NCBI GenBank assembly: GCA_043228905.1
Contig: JBHGNT010000016.1
Span: 8,184,001 to 8,248,000 of the forward strand
Direction of reading: 5' to 3'
From: Azolla caroliniana
Taxonomy: Eukaryota > Polypodiophyta
DNA: 64,000 nt
The position numbers and the translations under genes are program-made. The number at the start of each line of letters is the position of its first letter. Position 1 is the stretch's first letter. The notes beneath the pieces are model-generated. The model was given only the letters and a program-made list of their open reading frames with translations, made no database searches and was not told the origin of the DNA. Shown piece by piece: positions 42,678 to 54,754 of the stretch.

Positions 42678-45600
42678 ATGGTGAACCTCACCATTCGCCT
42701 CAGTAAAGGCTCCAGTGTCGGGGCCATATCCACAGGAGGAGGGATAGGTGGTGGTGGAGGAGCAGGAGGAGCAGGGGGACAAAGTGGAGGCGGAGGACTA
42801 GGAGATGGTTCGATGCTTCTCGGACACGCTTCCTCTTCGATCGATGGAATCCCTGCTTCGATTACAGAACAGTCCATAACCGTTTCTTGTCCCGATCACT
42901 TGGTTCTTTCAGACCTCCCTGTCGCTAAAGGTGTGGGATCTGTACCCGATGTCACTCTCGTTAAGGTTCTCGGTCGCAAAGCTCGGCGACGCCTCGGTGA
43001 TAAGGTCCACTTTTGTGTCCGTTGCGACTTCCCAATCGCTATCTATGGCCGCCTGGTGAGTACATGTATGCGTGTGTGTTGTTGGGTAGAGATAGAGATT
43101 ATGGTATTGAAATTTGAATGTAAATCGTGAGGCCTGAAACATGACCTATGGGGCAGACCCATGAAGAGAGTTACAAGAAGATATTCTTGTTTTGCTGATA
43201 TAGAGGATGTAGTCCCATTTTTCTCATTGTATGTTTCTCGTAACGTCACCTCTATGTACTTCTCGTATTTGTGTCTCTAGATGGCATTGATACAAGATAC
43301 AAGATAGAGAAAGAAAGAAATGAAGATATAAGTGTCTTTTAATAGGCTAAAATGTCCTATGAGATTGAAAGTCATGAAATGTTGTCTTAGGGCGCTGCAT
43401 TAACAAGATACAAGATAGAGAAAGAAAGAAATGAAGATATAAGTGTCTTTTAATAGGCTAAAATGTCCTATGAGATTGAAAGTCATGAAATGTTGTCTTA
43501 AATAAATGAATGTAACTAGTTTAGTGAACCTGCCCACAGTACCAGAGAGAGATCGGAAGATAAACACGAAAACGAGTTCAGGTTATTGCTATATTCACAA
43601 TATCAATTGGAAACCATCCTCGTGAGATAATGCTTTGGGAATAGTCTAAGCTGCATGATCATTTTAAAGATCTATTGTAATGTAGGTTTTTCAATAGGCG
43701 TCTACATTGTAAATATCTCAAGGTATTGTCCCATAAAAATAAAACAAAAGTTTTGTAAATAGGAAAAATTACTCTCCTTGATGTAAGTGGGGCATTTGAA
43801 ATAAAAATGTGTGTTAGAGACAAAGTAATGTTTCCAAAAGCCCACAGACCTGTGAGACCTAATTGAAAATTACAGTTTCTATTTTTTAATGTATTGAATG
43901 CCATTAGACTAGGAGGACAATATGATATCATTAGCCTTTTCTGGAGGACAAAATGATCTATAAGACCAAGGTTTGCACATCATCAAATGCGCAATACATG
44001 TGGTAGATATAAGTGGATTACAAATGAAAGGGAATCCGTATGTTATATTGCTAGGTAAGAATAAAATATGAACGTGTGCCATCATCCCATGAACTGTCTG
44101 ATGGCATCAATATCCTCTGTCCTAAGCTGTTGTCACCACTGCTACATGAGAGAGAGAAAAACTTGAAGGGGGCCTTATCTAGCTTCATTGTTGAGAAACA
44201 GTCTCTTGAATGGGGAGTTTCCTCTAGATTATAAACAAGATAACTTATTAACAATAAGCATATGCAGAGCATCATCAAGGCCTCAAATATGAAGCAAAAT
44301 AAACCAATCATAATTTGAATGAACAGATGGTTAACTGCTCTGTAATACATTGGCCTTAATGTGTTAAGTGAGAATTATTTTTCTGTTTTTGGGTTCTAAT
44401 CTACATGTCATTCTTTGTTTTAGTATGCTGTCATATACAATGTTTCTTGTCGGTTTAGTTCATTACATATATACCTACATACACAAAATAGACGTGTTAA
44501 CATAATAGCATGGCCATTAGTGCTCAATAATGGACATTGTTGGGAGTCTTTGAATAGAACTCCTTGTCAGCGTCTACAATGAAGAGGTTAAAAGTAGTGG
44601 AAAGCTTGTGATATTTCCACAACCAATTTGGAGAGCAAGGGAAGCGTGTGAGAGTGGAAAGAGTGGCAAGGATCATTTTAAGATTGAAAAGTTATTGTAT
44701 ATAGGGAATGCTGTATGTAAAACAGTGAGCCATTTTAACTTTAATGTACGTATAACCAATTAATTATTTAATGCCTTCCTTTCTCCACAGGTTGATATTG
44801 ACACAACAGTTATTTGAGTTAATGTTTTATTTCAAGAGTACAAAGGGACTTTTAAGGCTCATGTATCAACATTTGTATAGAGTAATGTTAAGTCCATGAA
44901 ACATGGCATGGAGTTTCTACCACATTCAAAGATTGATGGGCATACTCAGCCAGCCATAAACAATTTTGGAAGGAAACATGTTCTCTTCCCAATGAAACCA
45001 CAATTGCAACATGTGTTGTGGTTGCTATGATAGACTTTTTTGGAGTTTCTAAACCCTGTGTTTTTGTTTTTTTATGTGCATTCTATGATTATATAAACGT
45101 TCTCCCTCAAATCTTTCTAATCTCAAGGATCTCTTAGCTGTTACTTGAAAATATGATAACCTAATGGGATTATGCAAGATGTAAGCTGTTTTGAAATGGA
45201 TAGCGACTCGTATGCTGGGAATGTGTGCTATACTGCTGGGGTATTATATAACAATTCTAAAATCATTTTTAGAGCTTTGAATCTAGAATTATGATTTGGT
45301 GCTCTAAAGTAGATTGTGAAATTTCTGTGCGACAAAATTGCTATGAGCCAATCTTAAACATTGTGGTTGTAGAATGGTATTTGAGCTGAGGTTTTTAAGA
45401 AGAAGAATATATGTTATGTGCTTCATAAAGCATGGCATCCTGATGTCAAGCATAGACAATTGATTTTTAAGCTCACCAAGCACTTTGTTTGAAGTTGATC
45501 CGCGACACTAAGTTATAGAATGAACACGGAACTCTCAAAACAAATTAAGAAGATGCATGTTTTAGATTGCTATTTATGGAGTAATTTTTATGTTCCAACT

Positions 45601-46757
45601 GTGTCATTTGAAGTAGGTTCTATTTTTCAGGATCCATGTGAACACATCTTTTGCCTGACATGTGCGCGAAGAGATTCTAATTGTTACCTGTAAGTGTTTG
45701 AATGCCAGTTATCTCGAAATATATGAAATCTTAAGGAGAAACGAGAGGAGACAGATTATTTCTATTTACATTTTCTTTTCATATATGTAGTTGTGGAGAG
45801 AGAGTAATACGCATACAGAGGATGGAGGTTCTTGATGGCATTTTCATTTGTGGTGCACCCCGCTGTTTGCGATCATTCATAAAAAGGCAAGATTTTCAAC
45901 TTCATGTTAGGGAAACTCATGTAGACCTCATAGATCTCGCAGATGATAAAGAAAGAAGCCAAAATGATGTTGATTCACAAAAAGGGCTGTCATCAGAGAC
46001 ACAGATTCAGATCTCAACGTTTTCAGGTTCTCCTGCCACTGCTCAATTATTACCAATGCAAGAACAGAGAACAGGGCAATCACACCCTCAAACACTGGAT
46101 AGTCAATCTTCAAGAGGGCCAATTCCTCAAAGCATATCTGCACCTACATTGGATGAGAAACAACTGAATAGGCCAGAATTTGAACATCAAAAGCAGCAAT
46201 CATCAAGTCATCATAATAATAATTTTAATAATAATATTATTAATATTGATAGACATCGACGACAGCAGCGACAAGATAGGCAACAAGTTTCAGAAGAGAA
46301 TCATTTTGAGGAACAAGCTCAACCAGATCCACAACAACAAGGGCTTCAGCCTCCACTCCAACAACAAATGCAACAAGGCATGATGATGATGATGATGCCA
46401 GCTACTCAGCCAGGTATGATCCCTATGTTTTCACCGCAGCAATATCCTATGCCGCCTTATGCAATGCAACAAGAAGGGCAAGGTATGCAACCCATGTATA
46501 CTCCTTACCAGATTCCGCCTCCTGGAGGACATTTGTTAGCATCGCCACCTTTACCACAGGCTCCTCGGCCTCCTCCTGTCGCCCCTCCACCACCACTTAT
46601 GCCTCCTCCACCACCTAAAAGAGGAAAATATGAGCAAGGTATAATTCCTCCTGCCGATCCCCAAATGGTGGATTCACAAGGCTATATGTGGCCAGGTGGC
46701 AACCCTGGTTATGATTCTAATCGGAACTTTGGGGGTTGGCCACCCCCACCCACATGA
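42678..46757 (+). CDS. HAKAI: HAKAI-type E3 ubiquitin ligase, RING plus C2H2, three exons
   Basis: Homologue of plant HAKAI, a subunit of the nuclear m6A mRNA methyltransferase complex with MTA, MTB, FIP37 and VIRILIZER. Exons 42678-43055, 45631-45689, 45791-46757; introns GT-AG, phases 0 and 2; 467 residues. Gly-rich start (residues ~20-40), then PDHLVLSDLPVAKGVGSVPD and GDKVHFCVRCDFPIAIYGRL, all typical of the family. RING ligands C113, C116, C129, H131, C134, C137, C144, C147; C2H2 finger C166, C171, H184, H189, as in the HYB fold. The RING is spread over all three exons. The C-terminal ~270 residues are low complexity: Asn-rich (~245), Gln-rich, a six-Met run and Pro-rich ends, probably disordered. 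All zinc ligands are present, so it is likely functional. The ATG is the first in a good frame after the CTT leader. Confidence 0.95.
43056..45630 (+). other. HAKAI intron 1 (2575 bp)
   Basis: GTGAGT donor, TTTTTCAG acceptor. It holds a 98-bp tandem duplication (43292-43389 and 43403-43500, period 111). Otherwise AT-rich; small frames inside look like chance. Confidence 0.85.
43292..43500. repeat. Tandem duplication in HAKAI intron 1
   Basis: Two essentially identical 98-bp copies (ACAAGATACAAGATAGAGAA ... GTTGTCTTA), separated by about 13 bp. The near identity indicates a recent event. Confidence 0.85.
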
Positions 46758-47721
46758 TTTTTGTGTACATATATACATTAATGCCCCACCTTAGACTCTT
46801 TTTTTGTTGATGGTGCAGTGAAATCATCTGAACTTTTCAGTGATGTGCATGATGCCTATGCCCAACATCTGGGCTTTTTTCTCTAATTCAATCTTTAATG
46901 GCAGTGCTAGTGGCTAGTGTGGAATGTGCTTACATTTAATGGTACTTGGTGTCTACAAATGTTATTTGCACTTCCTAAATTAGGCTTAAATTCTTGAGCT
47001 TGGATTTAGAAGGTTACATCTAATCAGTTTCAATCATAATTCTTATTCTAATATGAGCTTGGGCACCCCACTCACATTATTATGTACATATTTGTTTCTA
47101 ATGTTTTTTACCCTGAGAAAACCCTTCCTATTTTGTTTGTGGTGGTAAATAAAATATGATAAAATAATCTGAACTTTATGATGTGTGTGATTCTTCATGT
47201 TTCCCTCTAATTTAAAGTTACATTCTCAATGTCTTTTAAAAATGGGATAAGTTAGCGTTTCACATTCATGGATGTGTGGGGTTTTTATGCATCTGCATAT
47301 ATACATGTTTATAGTTTGTATGTTGCTCAACTATGGTTAAATTGAACAAAATTAAATTTACAAAATAACCTGCAGGAAATATAATAATTAGCATGGAAAT
47401 CAAATAATATTACAAAGCCAACTTTACCAAGCAACTGGATGTACACATTTGATCGAAAATCAAATAAGAAATTCTGTGCTGCATATGAATGGATTCAGTA
47501 GTTTTCGAAATGAGTGTTATTATGATTGTAAAAAGAGCTCTTACTTCATGATTGTTTAAGAATTCATTAACTGATTTTCCAAAAATGGATATCTGGTGGA
47601 CATTTAGTTTTTTGAGAAAACCAGATGGAATGGTGCAATATAGTTATTAGTGATGTGTAATCATAGTTCCTAATATTTGCGTATGTCCAATTTGGTGGAC
47701 GTTTGCGAACATTTGCATACA
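46758..47721. other. HAKAI 3' region and intergenic sequence
   Basis: Probable 3' untranslated region, with AATAAA-like AAATAAAATATGATAAAATAA near 47147. No gene recognised. Confidence 0.5.
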
Positions 47722-47877
47722 TTTGCGTATGATATGTGACATTCGTTGGATTTTTTGTTTCCTTTTGGGTCTTTTTTTCTGATATTCGTCATGAAGCATA
47801 TGTTTGCGTATGATACGCGACATTCGTTGGATTTTTTGTTTCCTTTTGGGTCTTTTTTTTCTGATATTTGTCACGAA
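47722..47877. repeat. ~81-bp tandem repeat, two copies
   Basis: TTTGCGTATGAT...GACATTCGTTGGATTTTTTG...TTTTTTCTGATATT at 47722 and again at 47803. It encodes a repeated KKRPKRKQKIQRM on the minus strand, but that frame has no other support. Confidence 0.8.
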
Positions 47878-48274
47878 CTGAAGTCTGAGCAGTGAGGAGT
47901 GAAACAGAATTCTGAGAAGTGCGAAACAGGGTTCAAAGACCATTTTCCAAAATTTGATTCCCATCTTGGTGAGGAATAGTTTGTTTCTGAGGTTTCATAG
48001 CATCTTGCTTGGTGGACAGGGCAATGGTCCTGGGAGGAACTCGCTGGGATATGGCAGCTCTAAAAACATCCATAACACAATCCCGCTCAGCATGGCAAGA
48101 GACAATCAGTGGGGTCCGCTCATGCGGTGGTTGGTTCAGATGGATTTGGAGAGGTTGAGTCTGAGGCTGGGGCTGGGGGAGGGAGGTTGGAGGAGTAGCT
48201 TCTGCCATGGCCAATAGCAATTCAGTCACAAAATCATGGCAATAGTAACAACAGAAGAAGAAGAAGAAGCCTGC

Positions 48275-48326
<52 letters not shown>

Positions 48327-49350
48327 ATGTACAGCTTATGTATATATCTATGTATCGCATATGGATTTCAATCATACTTGGAGCCTTTTCACGTATGAGT
48401 ATGATACGAATATTGACGTATGAGTATGGCACGAATGGGAAGTGTGGCTAGAACTATGTGTAATGACTATTATTTCCTAAATTGCTCATGCTTTGAGCTT
48501 TGGAGGTTAGGGTTTCTCAATTTTCACACAATCAATTGTAATAAGCATATATCAAAGGTGAAGTTTGTTTGTATATGACCGAAAGAAGTTTGTGTTGGTG
48601 AAGCGGTAGAGAACACAATGTCAATCTCTTGGAAAATAAAGAAAGAGGTCACCCCATACATCAGAATGCAATTACATCTCAAGATTGCTCAAGGTTTAAG
48701 AACCAGCATACACATCCCATGAAGTTAAAAGAATGAAAATCTCTGCCCCTTGAGTATATTTGATATACCATAAAGTCCTACCAACAATGATGGTGGTAAG
48801 CTTATGTCTAAGAACCAGGATACATATCCCATTGAGTTTAATAAAGAACAAATAATTCGGCAACTGAGAATCTTTGATACACACTATAAACTCATAGCAA
48901 CCATTATGGAGATGAGCCTATGTCTAGCTGTTAACTACTCTTGGATCTGCAGACAATGTTTGCCAAAAAGACTTTTTCAGGCCCGCATGTGCTCATTTTT
49001 GCAAGATCCAATCAATAAGTGTGCTATTTTGCATGAAGACCTTTTACTTTGTATTAGCACATTTTCATTAACCTCCAAGATACCATTCAAAACGTTCAGC
49101 ATGTCCTTTTTGAGATCAAGTGATACATGTGGTGTGATTTTGAACCCTTTGGCACCCTTCACTCATGGGAGTTTCATCTTCCCAACTACATACATAGTCA
49201 TGATGAACATTTGTGAAGACCCATATTTAGGGTTCAAGTATCACTATCTTTGAAGGCTTTGATGAATGACATTTTTTCCTGAAGGTATCCACGTGCTTCT
49301 TCAGCTATTTCTGACCAATGTGTACACATTCCAGCAATTTCTTTTTAAAT
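47878..49350. other. Intergenic; simple repeats and a ~111-bp tandem duplication
   Basis: (CT)n followed by (CA)n at 48274-48326. An imperfect tandem duplication at about 48697-48931 shares TAAGAACCAG.ATACA.ATCCCAT and AGC.TATGTCTA. The right part is the 3' flank of the PPR gene. No gene recognised. Confidence 0.5.
48274..48326. repeat. (CT)n(CA)n microsatellite
   Basis: CT run directly followed by CA run. Confidence 0.9.
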
Positions 49351-52032
49351 TCATGTACTTTTGATCCATTTAGATTCATTCTCAAAGGCAAATCTACCAA
49401 CCTCTATGTTTCCCCATTTTTCACACCCTGTGAGCATTGCATCCCAAATGAGGGGAAGAGAATCAGATTGCATTTTTGCAGCCATCTTGAGGGCCATATC
49501 TAAATGGCCCGCCCGAGCAAGAAGAGAGACCATGCACGTGTGATGCTCAATAGTAGGACTAATTCCATAGTCCTCAGTCATTATCTCAAGATATGCTTGA
49601 CCCTTCTCCACCAAGCCTCCATGACAACATGCAACTAGAACACCAACAAAAGTGCCAGAATCTGGCAAAACTCCTTCAAGTTGCATGTGTTCGAAGCATC
49701 TCAAAGCCTCTACCCCATGCTTGAATTTGGCATATCCTGCAATCAATGCATTCCACGAGTTCACGTCTCGAGATGGAAGCATATCAAACACATCTTGCGC
49801 CTTTATAAGCAATCCACATTTCATATACATGTCCGCAAGTGCATTCCCGATAGACACATCTGCTTCCAGCAAACCTTCCCTATCCACCTCAGCATGAATT
49901 TCCTGACCTTTCTCTATGGCTCCAATACTACCACAAGCCTTCAAGCCACAAACATAAGTCACCACATTTGGACTGATCCCATTGGATTGCATCTGATTGA
50001 AACAGTTCAATGCTTCTTTTCCATGTCCATTATTGGCATATCCTGCAATCAATGCTGTCCATGAGACTGTATCGCGAACAATGAGTTTGTCGAAAACCTC
50101 CTGAGCATGCTGAAGCAAGCCACATTTTGCATACATATCAACCAATGCACTGCCAATAACACTATCTCTTTCTAATAACCCTTGCTTGGAAATCTCTACA
50201 TGTATTTCTCTGCCTTCTTTGATGGCCCCAAGGCTGCCACAAGCTTTCAAAGTACATACAAATGTAACAGCATCTGGAGAGATATTCTCGTCTTGCATCT
50301 GTTCAAAACAAGCTATTGCTTCCTTACCACACTCATATTTTACATAACCTGAGATCAATGCGTTCCATGAGATCACATCACGAACCAAAAGATTATCGAG
50401 TACTTCTTTTGCTCTTCTGAGGTATCCACATTTCGAATACATGTCAACCAAAGCACTGCCCACTACAACATTCTTTTCCAAACATCCTCGTCTGGAGATC
50501 TCTATATGTATTTCTCGGCCCTTGTCTATGTCCCCAGTGGTAGCACAAGCTTTCAACCCACAAACGAGTGTGCTAACATCAGGGGCAACTCCTTCGAGCT
50601 GCATATGAGAGAAGCATTTTAATGCTTCTTTCCCATATTCATGTCTAGCATATCCAGACATTAGTGCATTCCATGTGATTACATCACGTAAAGGAAGAAC
50701 ATCAAACACCTCTTGTGCTTTCATGAGCAAACCACAGTTCCCATACATGTCAACTAATGCATTACCAACAGCAATTTCTTTATAGAGCACACCTTTCTTT
50801 ACAGTTTCAGCATGTATTTCCTCACCTTTTGATGTTTCCCCAACTCTCCCACACGCTGTCAACGAGCATACATAAGTGACAGCATTCGGGGTCACCCCTT
50901 TGAGTTTCATTCTTTCAAAGCATTCAAGAGCTGACTCTCCACTCTCATACTTAGCATATCCTGATATAAGTGATGTCCACGATACTACATCTTGGATGCA
51001 AAGATCATCAAAAGCTTCTTGTGCATTTGCAAGCAACCCACACTTCGCATACATGTCGACTAGTGCATTGCCAATCACTATATTATCTCTAATCATCTCT
51101 AATTTTGCTATTTGGGCATGAATTTGTTTACCTTCTGTAGATGATCCAATGTGAGTACAAGCATTCAAGCAACAAACAAAAGTGACTGCATTAGGAGGTA
51201 TCCCTTCATTAAGCATCTGTCCAAAAGAATATAGTGCTTTCATACCACTATTTTGGTTTGTATATCCTGCAATCAAAGTCGTCCACGAGACTATGTCACG
51301 ATTTGAAAGATCATCAAACACTTCTTGTGCTTTTGTAACAAAACCAAATTTGGCATAGAAATCTATCAAAGCATTAGCTACAACAACATTCTTCGCCATA
51401 AGACCAATCCTAGCAATCTCAGCGTGTATCTCTATGCTCTTATCTATGGATCTAAAAGAGTAACAAGCTTTCAAAATGTAAACAAAAGTAACGACATTGG
51501 GAGAGATACCATGATCTTGCATCTCTTCAAAGCAATTGAAAGCCAGTTCAAAATGCTCTTTCTTCGCATACCCATAGATTATAGCATTCCAAGATCCGAT
51601 TGATCGAATTGGGAGGCGATCAAAAACCTCTTTTGCCTTATTGAGATCACCACATTTAGCATACATGTCAAGCAAAGCATTCCCAACAAAAAGGTTTTGA
51701 TCTAGAAGACCCTTTCTAGCTATATCCGAGTGTAATGTATACCCTTTTTGGCTATCTTTGAGCTCAGCACAAGCTCTGAGTAAGGACACAAAGGAAGCTG
51801 GATTCAAGAGTGAATGAGAATTCTTGTTTTGCAGGATTTCTTCATACAAATGGAGTGCAAGATGTGATTCACCATTTCTGATATGAGCTCTTAGGGCAGA
51901 AGAAAACCCATGAAATGGTTTTGTGGGCATGCCAGTTATGAAGATGAAAAGAGTTACTATATTTCTACTGAAGCTCTGTTTTCTTGTGGAACTGCAATAA
52001 GAACCAAGGGAGTGAGTGGGTTTTGAGCCCAC
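49351..52032 (-). CDS. PLS-class pentatricopeptide repeat protein, intronless
   Basis: 893 residues in one uninterrupted exon. After a ~55-residue Ser/Arg-containing start that could be an organelle transit peptide, eight P-L-S triplets of about 101 residues follow. L-motif starts such as SFVSLLRACAEL (~80), TFVYILKACYSF (~180), TFVCCLNACTHI (~281) and so on repeat to TFVGVLVACCHG (~786); each unit has VGNALVDMYAKCG and VSWNALISGY. PPR proteins bind organelle RNA by a residue code; PLS types usually direct C-to-U editing. The C-terminus reads HHTCMVSLLARAGHLDMAL...LLTGCEKWGNIEVGRFAFEN and stops in the E1 region. E2/E+ and DYW domains are absent, so it would need a partner for editing or acts otherwise. 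Target RNA unknown. In-frame Met at 52032 is the first; a second at residue 35 is an alternative. Confidence 0.93.
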   Translation of the reverse strand: MGSKPTHSLGSYCSSTRKQSFSRNIVTLFIFITGMPTKPFHGFSSALRAHIRNGESHLALHLYEEILQNKNSHSLLNPASFVSLLRACAELKDSQKGYTLHSDIARKGLLDQNLFVGNALLDMYAKCGDLNKAKEVFDRLPIRSIGSWNAIIYGYAKKEHFELAFNCFEEMQDHGISPNVVTFVYILKACYSFRSIDKSIEIHAEIARIGLMAKNVVVANALIDFYAKFGFVTKAQEVFDDLSNRDIVSWTTLIAGYTNQNSGMKALYSFGQMLNEGIPPNAVTFVCCLNACTHIGSSTEGKQIHAQIAKLEMIRDNIVIGNALVDMYAKCGLLANAQEAFDDLCIQDVVSWTSLISGYAKYESGESALECFERMKLKGVTPNAVTYVCSLTACGRVGETSKGEEIHAETVKKGVLYKEIAVGNALVDMYGNCGLLMKAQEVFDVLPLRDVITWNALMSGYARHEYGKEALKCFSHMQLEGVAPDVSTLVCGLKACATTGDIDKGREIHIEISRRGCLEKNVVVGSALVDMYSKCGYLRRAKEVLDNLLVRDVISWNALISGYVKYECGKEAIACFEQMQDENISPDAVTFVCTLKACGSLGAIKEGREIHVEISKQGLLERDSVIGSALVDMYAKCGLLQHAQEVFDKLIVRDTVSWTALIAGYANNGHGKEALNCFNQMQSNGISPNVVTYVCGLKACGSIGAIEKGQEIHAEVDREGLLEADVSIGNALADMYMKCGLLIKAQDVFDMLPSRDVNSWNALIAGYAKFKHGVEALRCFEHMQLEGVLPDSGTFVGVLVACCHGGLVEKGQAYLEIMTEDYGISPTIEHHTCMVSLLARAGHLDMALKMAAKMQSDSLPLIWDAMLTGCEKWGNIEVGRFAFENESKWIKST

Positions 52033-53559
52033 AACCTAAGGTAAGAAGATTGGGGGTAACATTCAAAAACTTGTATTAGGAGAATAAAGAGTTCAATGAG
52101 TGAGTTTGTTCTTCCACGGAGACTCTATGGCCATTCCGTAATGGCATGGTGTATGTATGGCTTGCAATTCATTGGTTCGAACACTATGGCCTTATGGATT
52201 TCCATACTTATATAGCACACAACCTTGTGTATATCAAACAAGCAGTTGTTTGGGCCCTAGAACATTCGCAACGTGTTGCACGTGCATGTGCATGTGTGTC
52301 CTCTTGTTCGTCAAAAAGAGACAAGGTGAAACTATCCTTGGATTAACACTAAGCATGATTAACTCATATCGTAAGGTCAAAGCAGAACACTTCTACCCAT
52401 TTGTTAAGAGTCTATTACTAAACAATAGACCGAAATAAAGTAAAATAAAGGTAAATCGATTGGAGAGAAGAACTGGTTCCACTTGACCACCCACAAGCTA
52501 TGATCAAGACATGGCCAACTTACCATTGACATCCCATACCGACGGATATTAGGATGACTAATAACTTGGAAGAGATAACATGATCGTCACGGCAAAAGCC
52601 TAGGCCGCACCATTGGTATCTTAAGACAACAACCTTCCGACATAATGTGTTTTATGAGGGTAGCTAGGCCTCATATTTAAACCTCTTCCTAGGCCTCTTA
52701 AATCAATGTGCCTTTCTAAAAGACTCTCCATTCATTGGTTGTCAAGATCATGATACCATTCCTCAAGAGTCAAAAGGTATCATATTAACAAGTTCAAGTT
52801 GCAATCTTGATATCTGTATTATATGTACTCCTTGAAAACGTTGTACCTTTCATGATTCAAACCTTTAGTTTGAACCTTGTGGCAATTTGACATCAATCTC
52901 TATTTTCCTCAGTTTTTAGGTTTTCTTCCTTTACCTTGTACTCTTAAAAGTCGAACCTCATGGCAAGCTAGTAGCAGTCAATTGATCTAATGGTTTCAGT
53001 TCAAGTCTACTTGGAAGAAGAATATAAGGAAGCCTCTTGAAATTTGAAATCAATTTACGTGTCCAAAAGGGAGAGGAAATTAGCATGACATTAATTTGAT
53101 GCATTGGCTTTATACACAATGTAAGAGACATCACACACTCCCTCAAATAATTGTATGTAGATTCACATTGCAAGTTTGTGGGGTTCAAATCTTGAGTGAT
53201 AGTTATCACATTGTGTTTATCATGAAAATGCTTCATGCTTGTGGTTTAAGAGCATGTACACTGACAAGATTTCTCCTAAGAATGGTCTACAACTCTAATG
53301 TTGACATTTAGATTTAGGCAATGCTAAGAACGGTAATCAAAAGATGGGGGTCTAATTAGGGGGGATATTGCATGGTAGAGAACTAGAGATAGAGGTACAA
53401 GTCCCTAAACGATTATGAAATCAGCATTGGACATTCAAAGACAAAAGAAAAAGGAAATTGAAAGTCATATTCTCATTAAGAAAAACAACTATATATGAGC
53501 CTAATGAGAGCTACCATGCCTACTTTGCAAAAACCATTAATGAACTAAAAAAAGGACAC
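52033..53559. other. Intergenic, no gene recognised
   Basis: 5' flank of the PPR gene, then AT-rich sequence without coding or repeat structure I can support. Confidence 0.5.
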
Positions 53560-53639
53560 CCACTTTGGGTACAAATTTTTTTTTTTCCAAAATGAAGCTA
53601 CTTTCCCATTAGTTAGGTAAGATTATTACAAAGAGACTG

Positions 53640-54690
53640 TACAAGGAGGCTTAAGCATAGAACGGGGAATCACCCTCCGCTCAAGTCCTAGAAATTGAGA
53701 CTAGTTACAACGCTTTTCAAACGGACTACTTAGTGTAAGTACCAACAGCTAAAACAATGCCCTGTACTGATGACTAGTACGAGACAACTCTTGGGGCCGA
53801 CAACAGAGGGAGGGTGGTAAGTGAGCCGGAAACAGCCAACGTGGGGGCTGGTAGTTCCACCTCGGGCCACTCCCTCCTAGTGTCACCATAGGCGTGTTCC
53901 GCCATTTCTGCCAAAAACGCAAATGGGCAGTATCCACGTCGGAGGAGTGGCTGCAAACCTCGTCCAATTGCCCTCGTAGGCAGCTAATAAGCGCAAACCA
54001 TATGTCCATGATCACTTCCTCCGGGGGTCGCACCAGATCCTAGAAGACCTTTAGGCAACGCGCTTTCCATACGTACCACAGGGTGAAGCCTGCGATCAGC
54101 ATCCAAATGTCCGGGAACCTAGGGGATGCGGACTGCAAGCCTCTCCCAAATCGAATCTTGGAGATTTTTCCTTGCATGCATACATAACACCAACTATCCG
54201 CATTGAAGGCATCCGTCCACCTATCACCAGAATGATCAAGCCATGCCGCAGCACTCCACGATGTTGTTCCTTCCACTTCACATGCCAAAAGGAGGCGAGT
54301 CACCCTATCCCATACCTTTTGAGCGTGAGGGCAATCCCATAGACAATGCCTCAGAGTCTCAATAGGTGAATGGCAAAGTGGGCAGCCTAACGGGCCGCCA
54401 CGTTTACCTAGCCATTCGCCAACTGGAACCACATTATGCTCGATTTGCCACCAAAAAAACTTTATCTCTTCCGGCAAGTGGAGACACCAGAGACCCTTCC
54501 AGAAGGTAATGAGCACCTCATCCGGGATGCCCAATGTACGCCAACCATTGCGTAGGGGGGGCGTGTAGCTGTAGTTGAAAGGCTCGACCTAGTTTAGTGT
54601 TGTACTCGAAGAAATGGTGAAATCTGCCATCATGTTTCTACCTGAAATCCCTTGGGTCCCATTCTAGTTCGACGAGGGGACGACAACCAT
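53640..54690 (-). pseudogene. L3 3' part: zinc-binding RT C-terminal domain
   Basis: Minus strand NGWRTLGIPDEVLITFWKGL, LPEEIKFFWWQIEHNVVPVG, zinc-binding CPLCHSPIETLRHCLWDC (C-x2-C ... H-x4-C) and VWDRVTRLLLACE, WYVWKARCLKVF. This is the zf-RVT domain that follows the polymerase in plant LINEs. A TAG follows TTLN (about 54593) and another break is at 54040. Confidence 0.85.
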
Positions 54691-54754
54691 ACACCCATAA
54701 CTTCAAGAAGACCGTAGTTGCAATTGGTCGAGAGCTAAGCTGGAGGAAGCAAAG

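Noticed and set aside
45928-46383. Frames overlapping HAKAI exon 3
   Set aside because: Out-of-frame shadows of low-complexity coding sequence.
47647-47964. Minus-strand 105-codon frame with repeated KKRPKRKQKIQRM
   Set aside because: Created by an 81-bp tandem repeat in non-coding sequence; no other coding sign.
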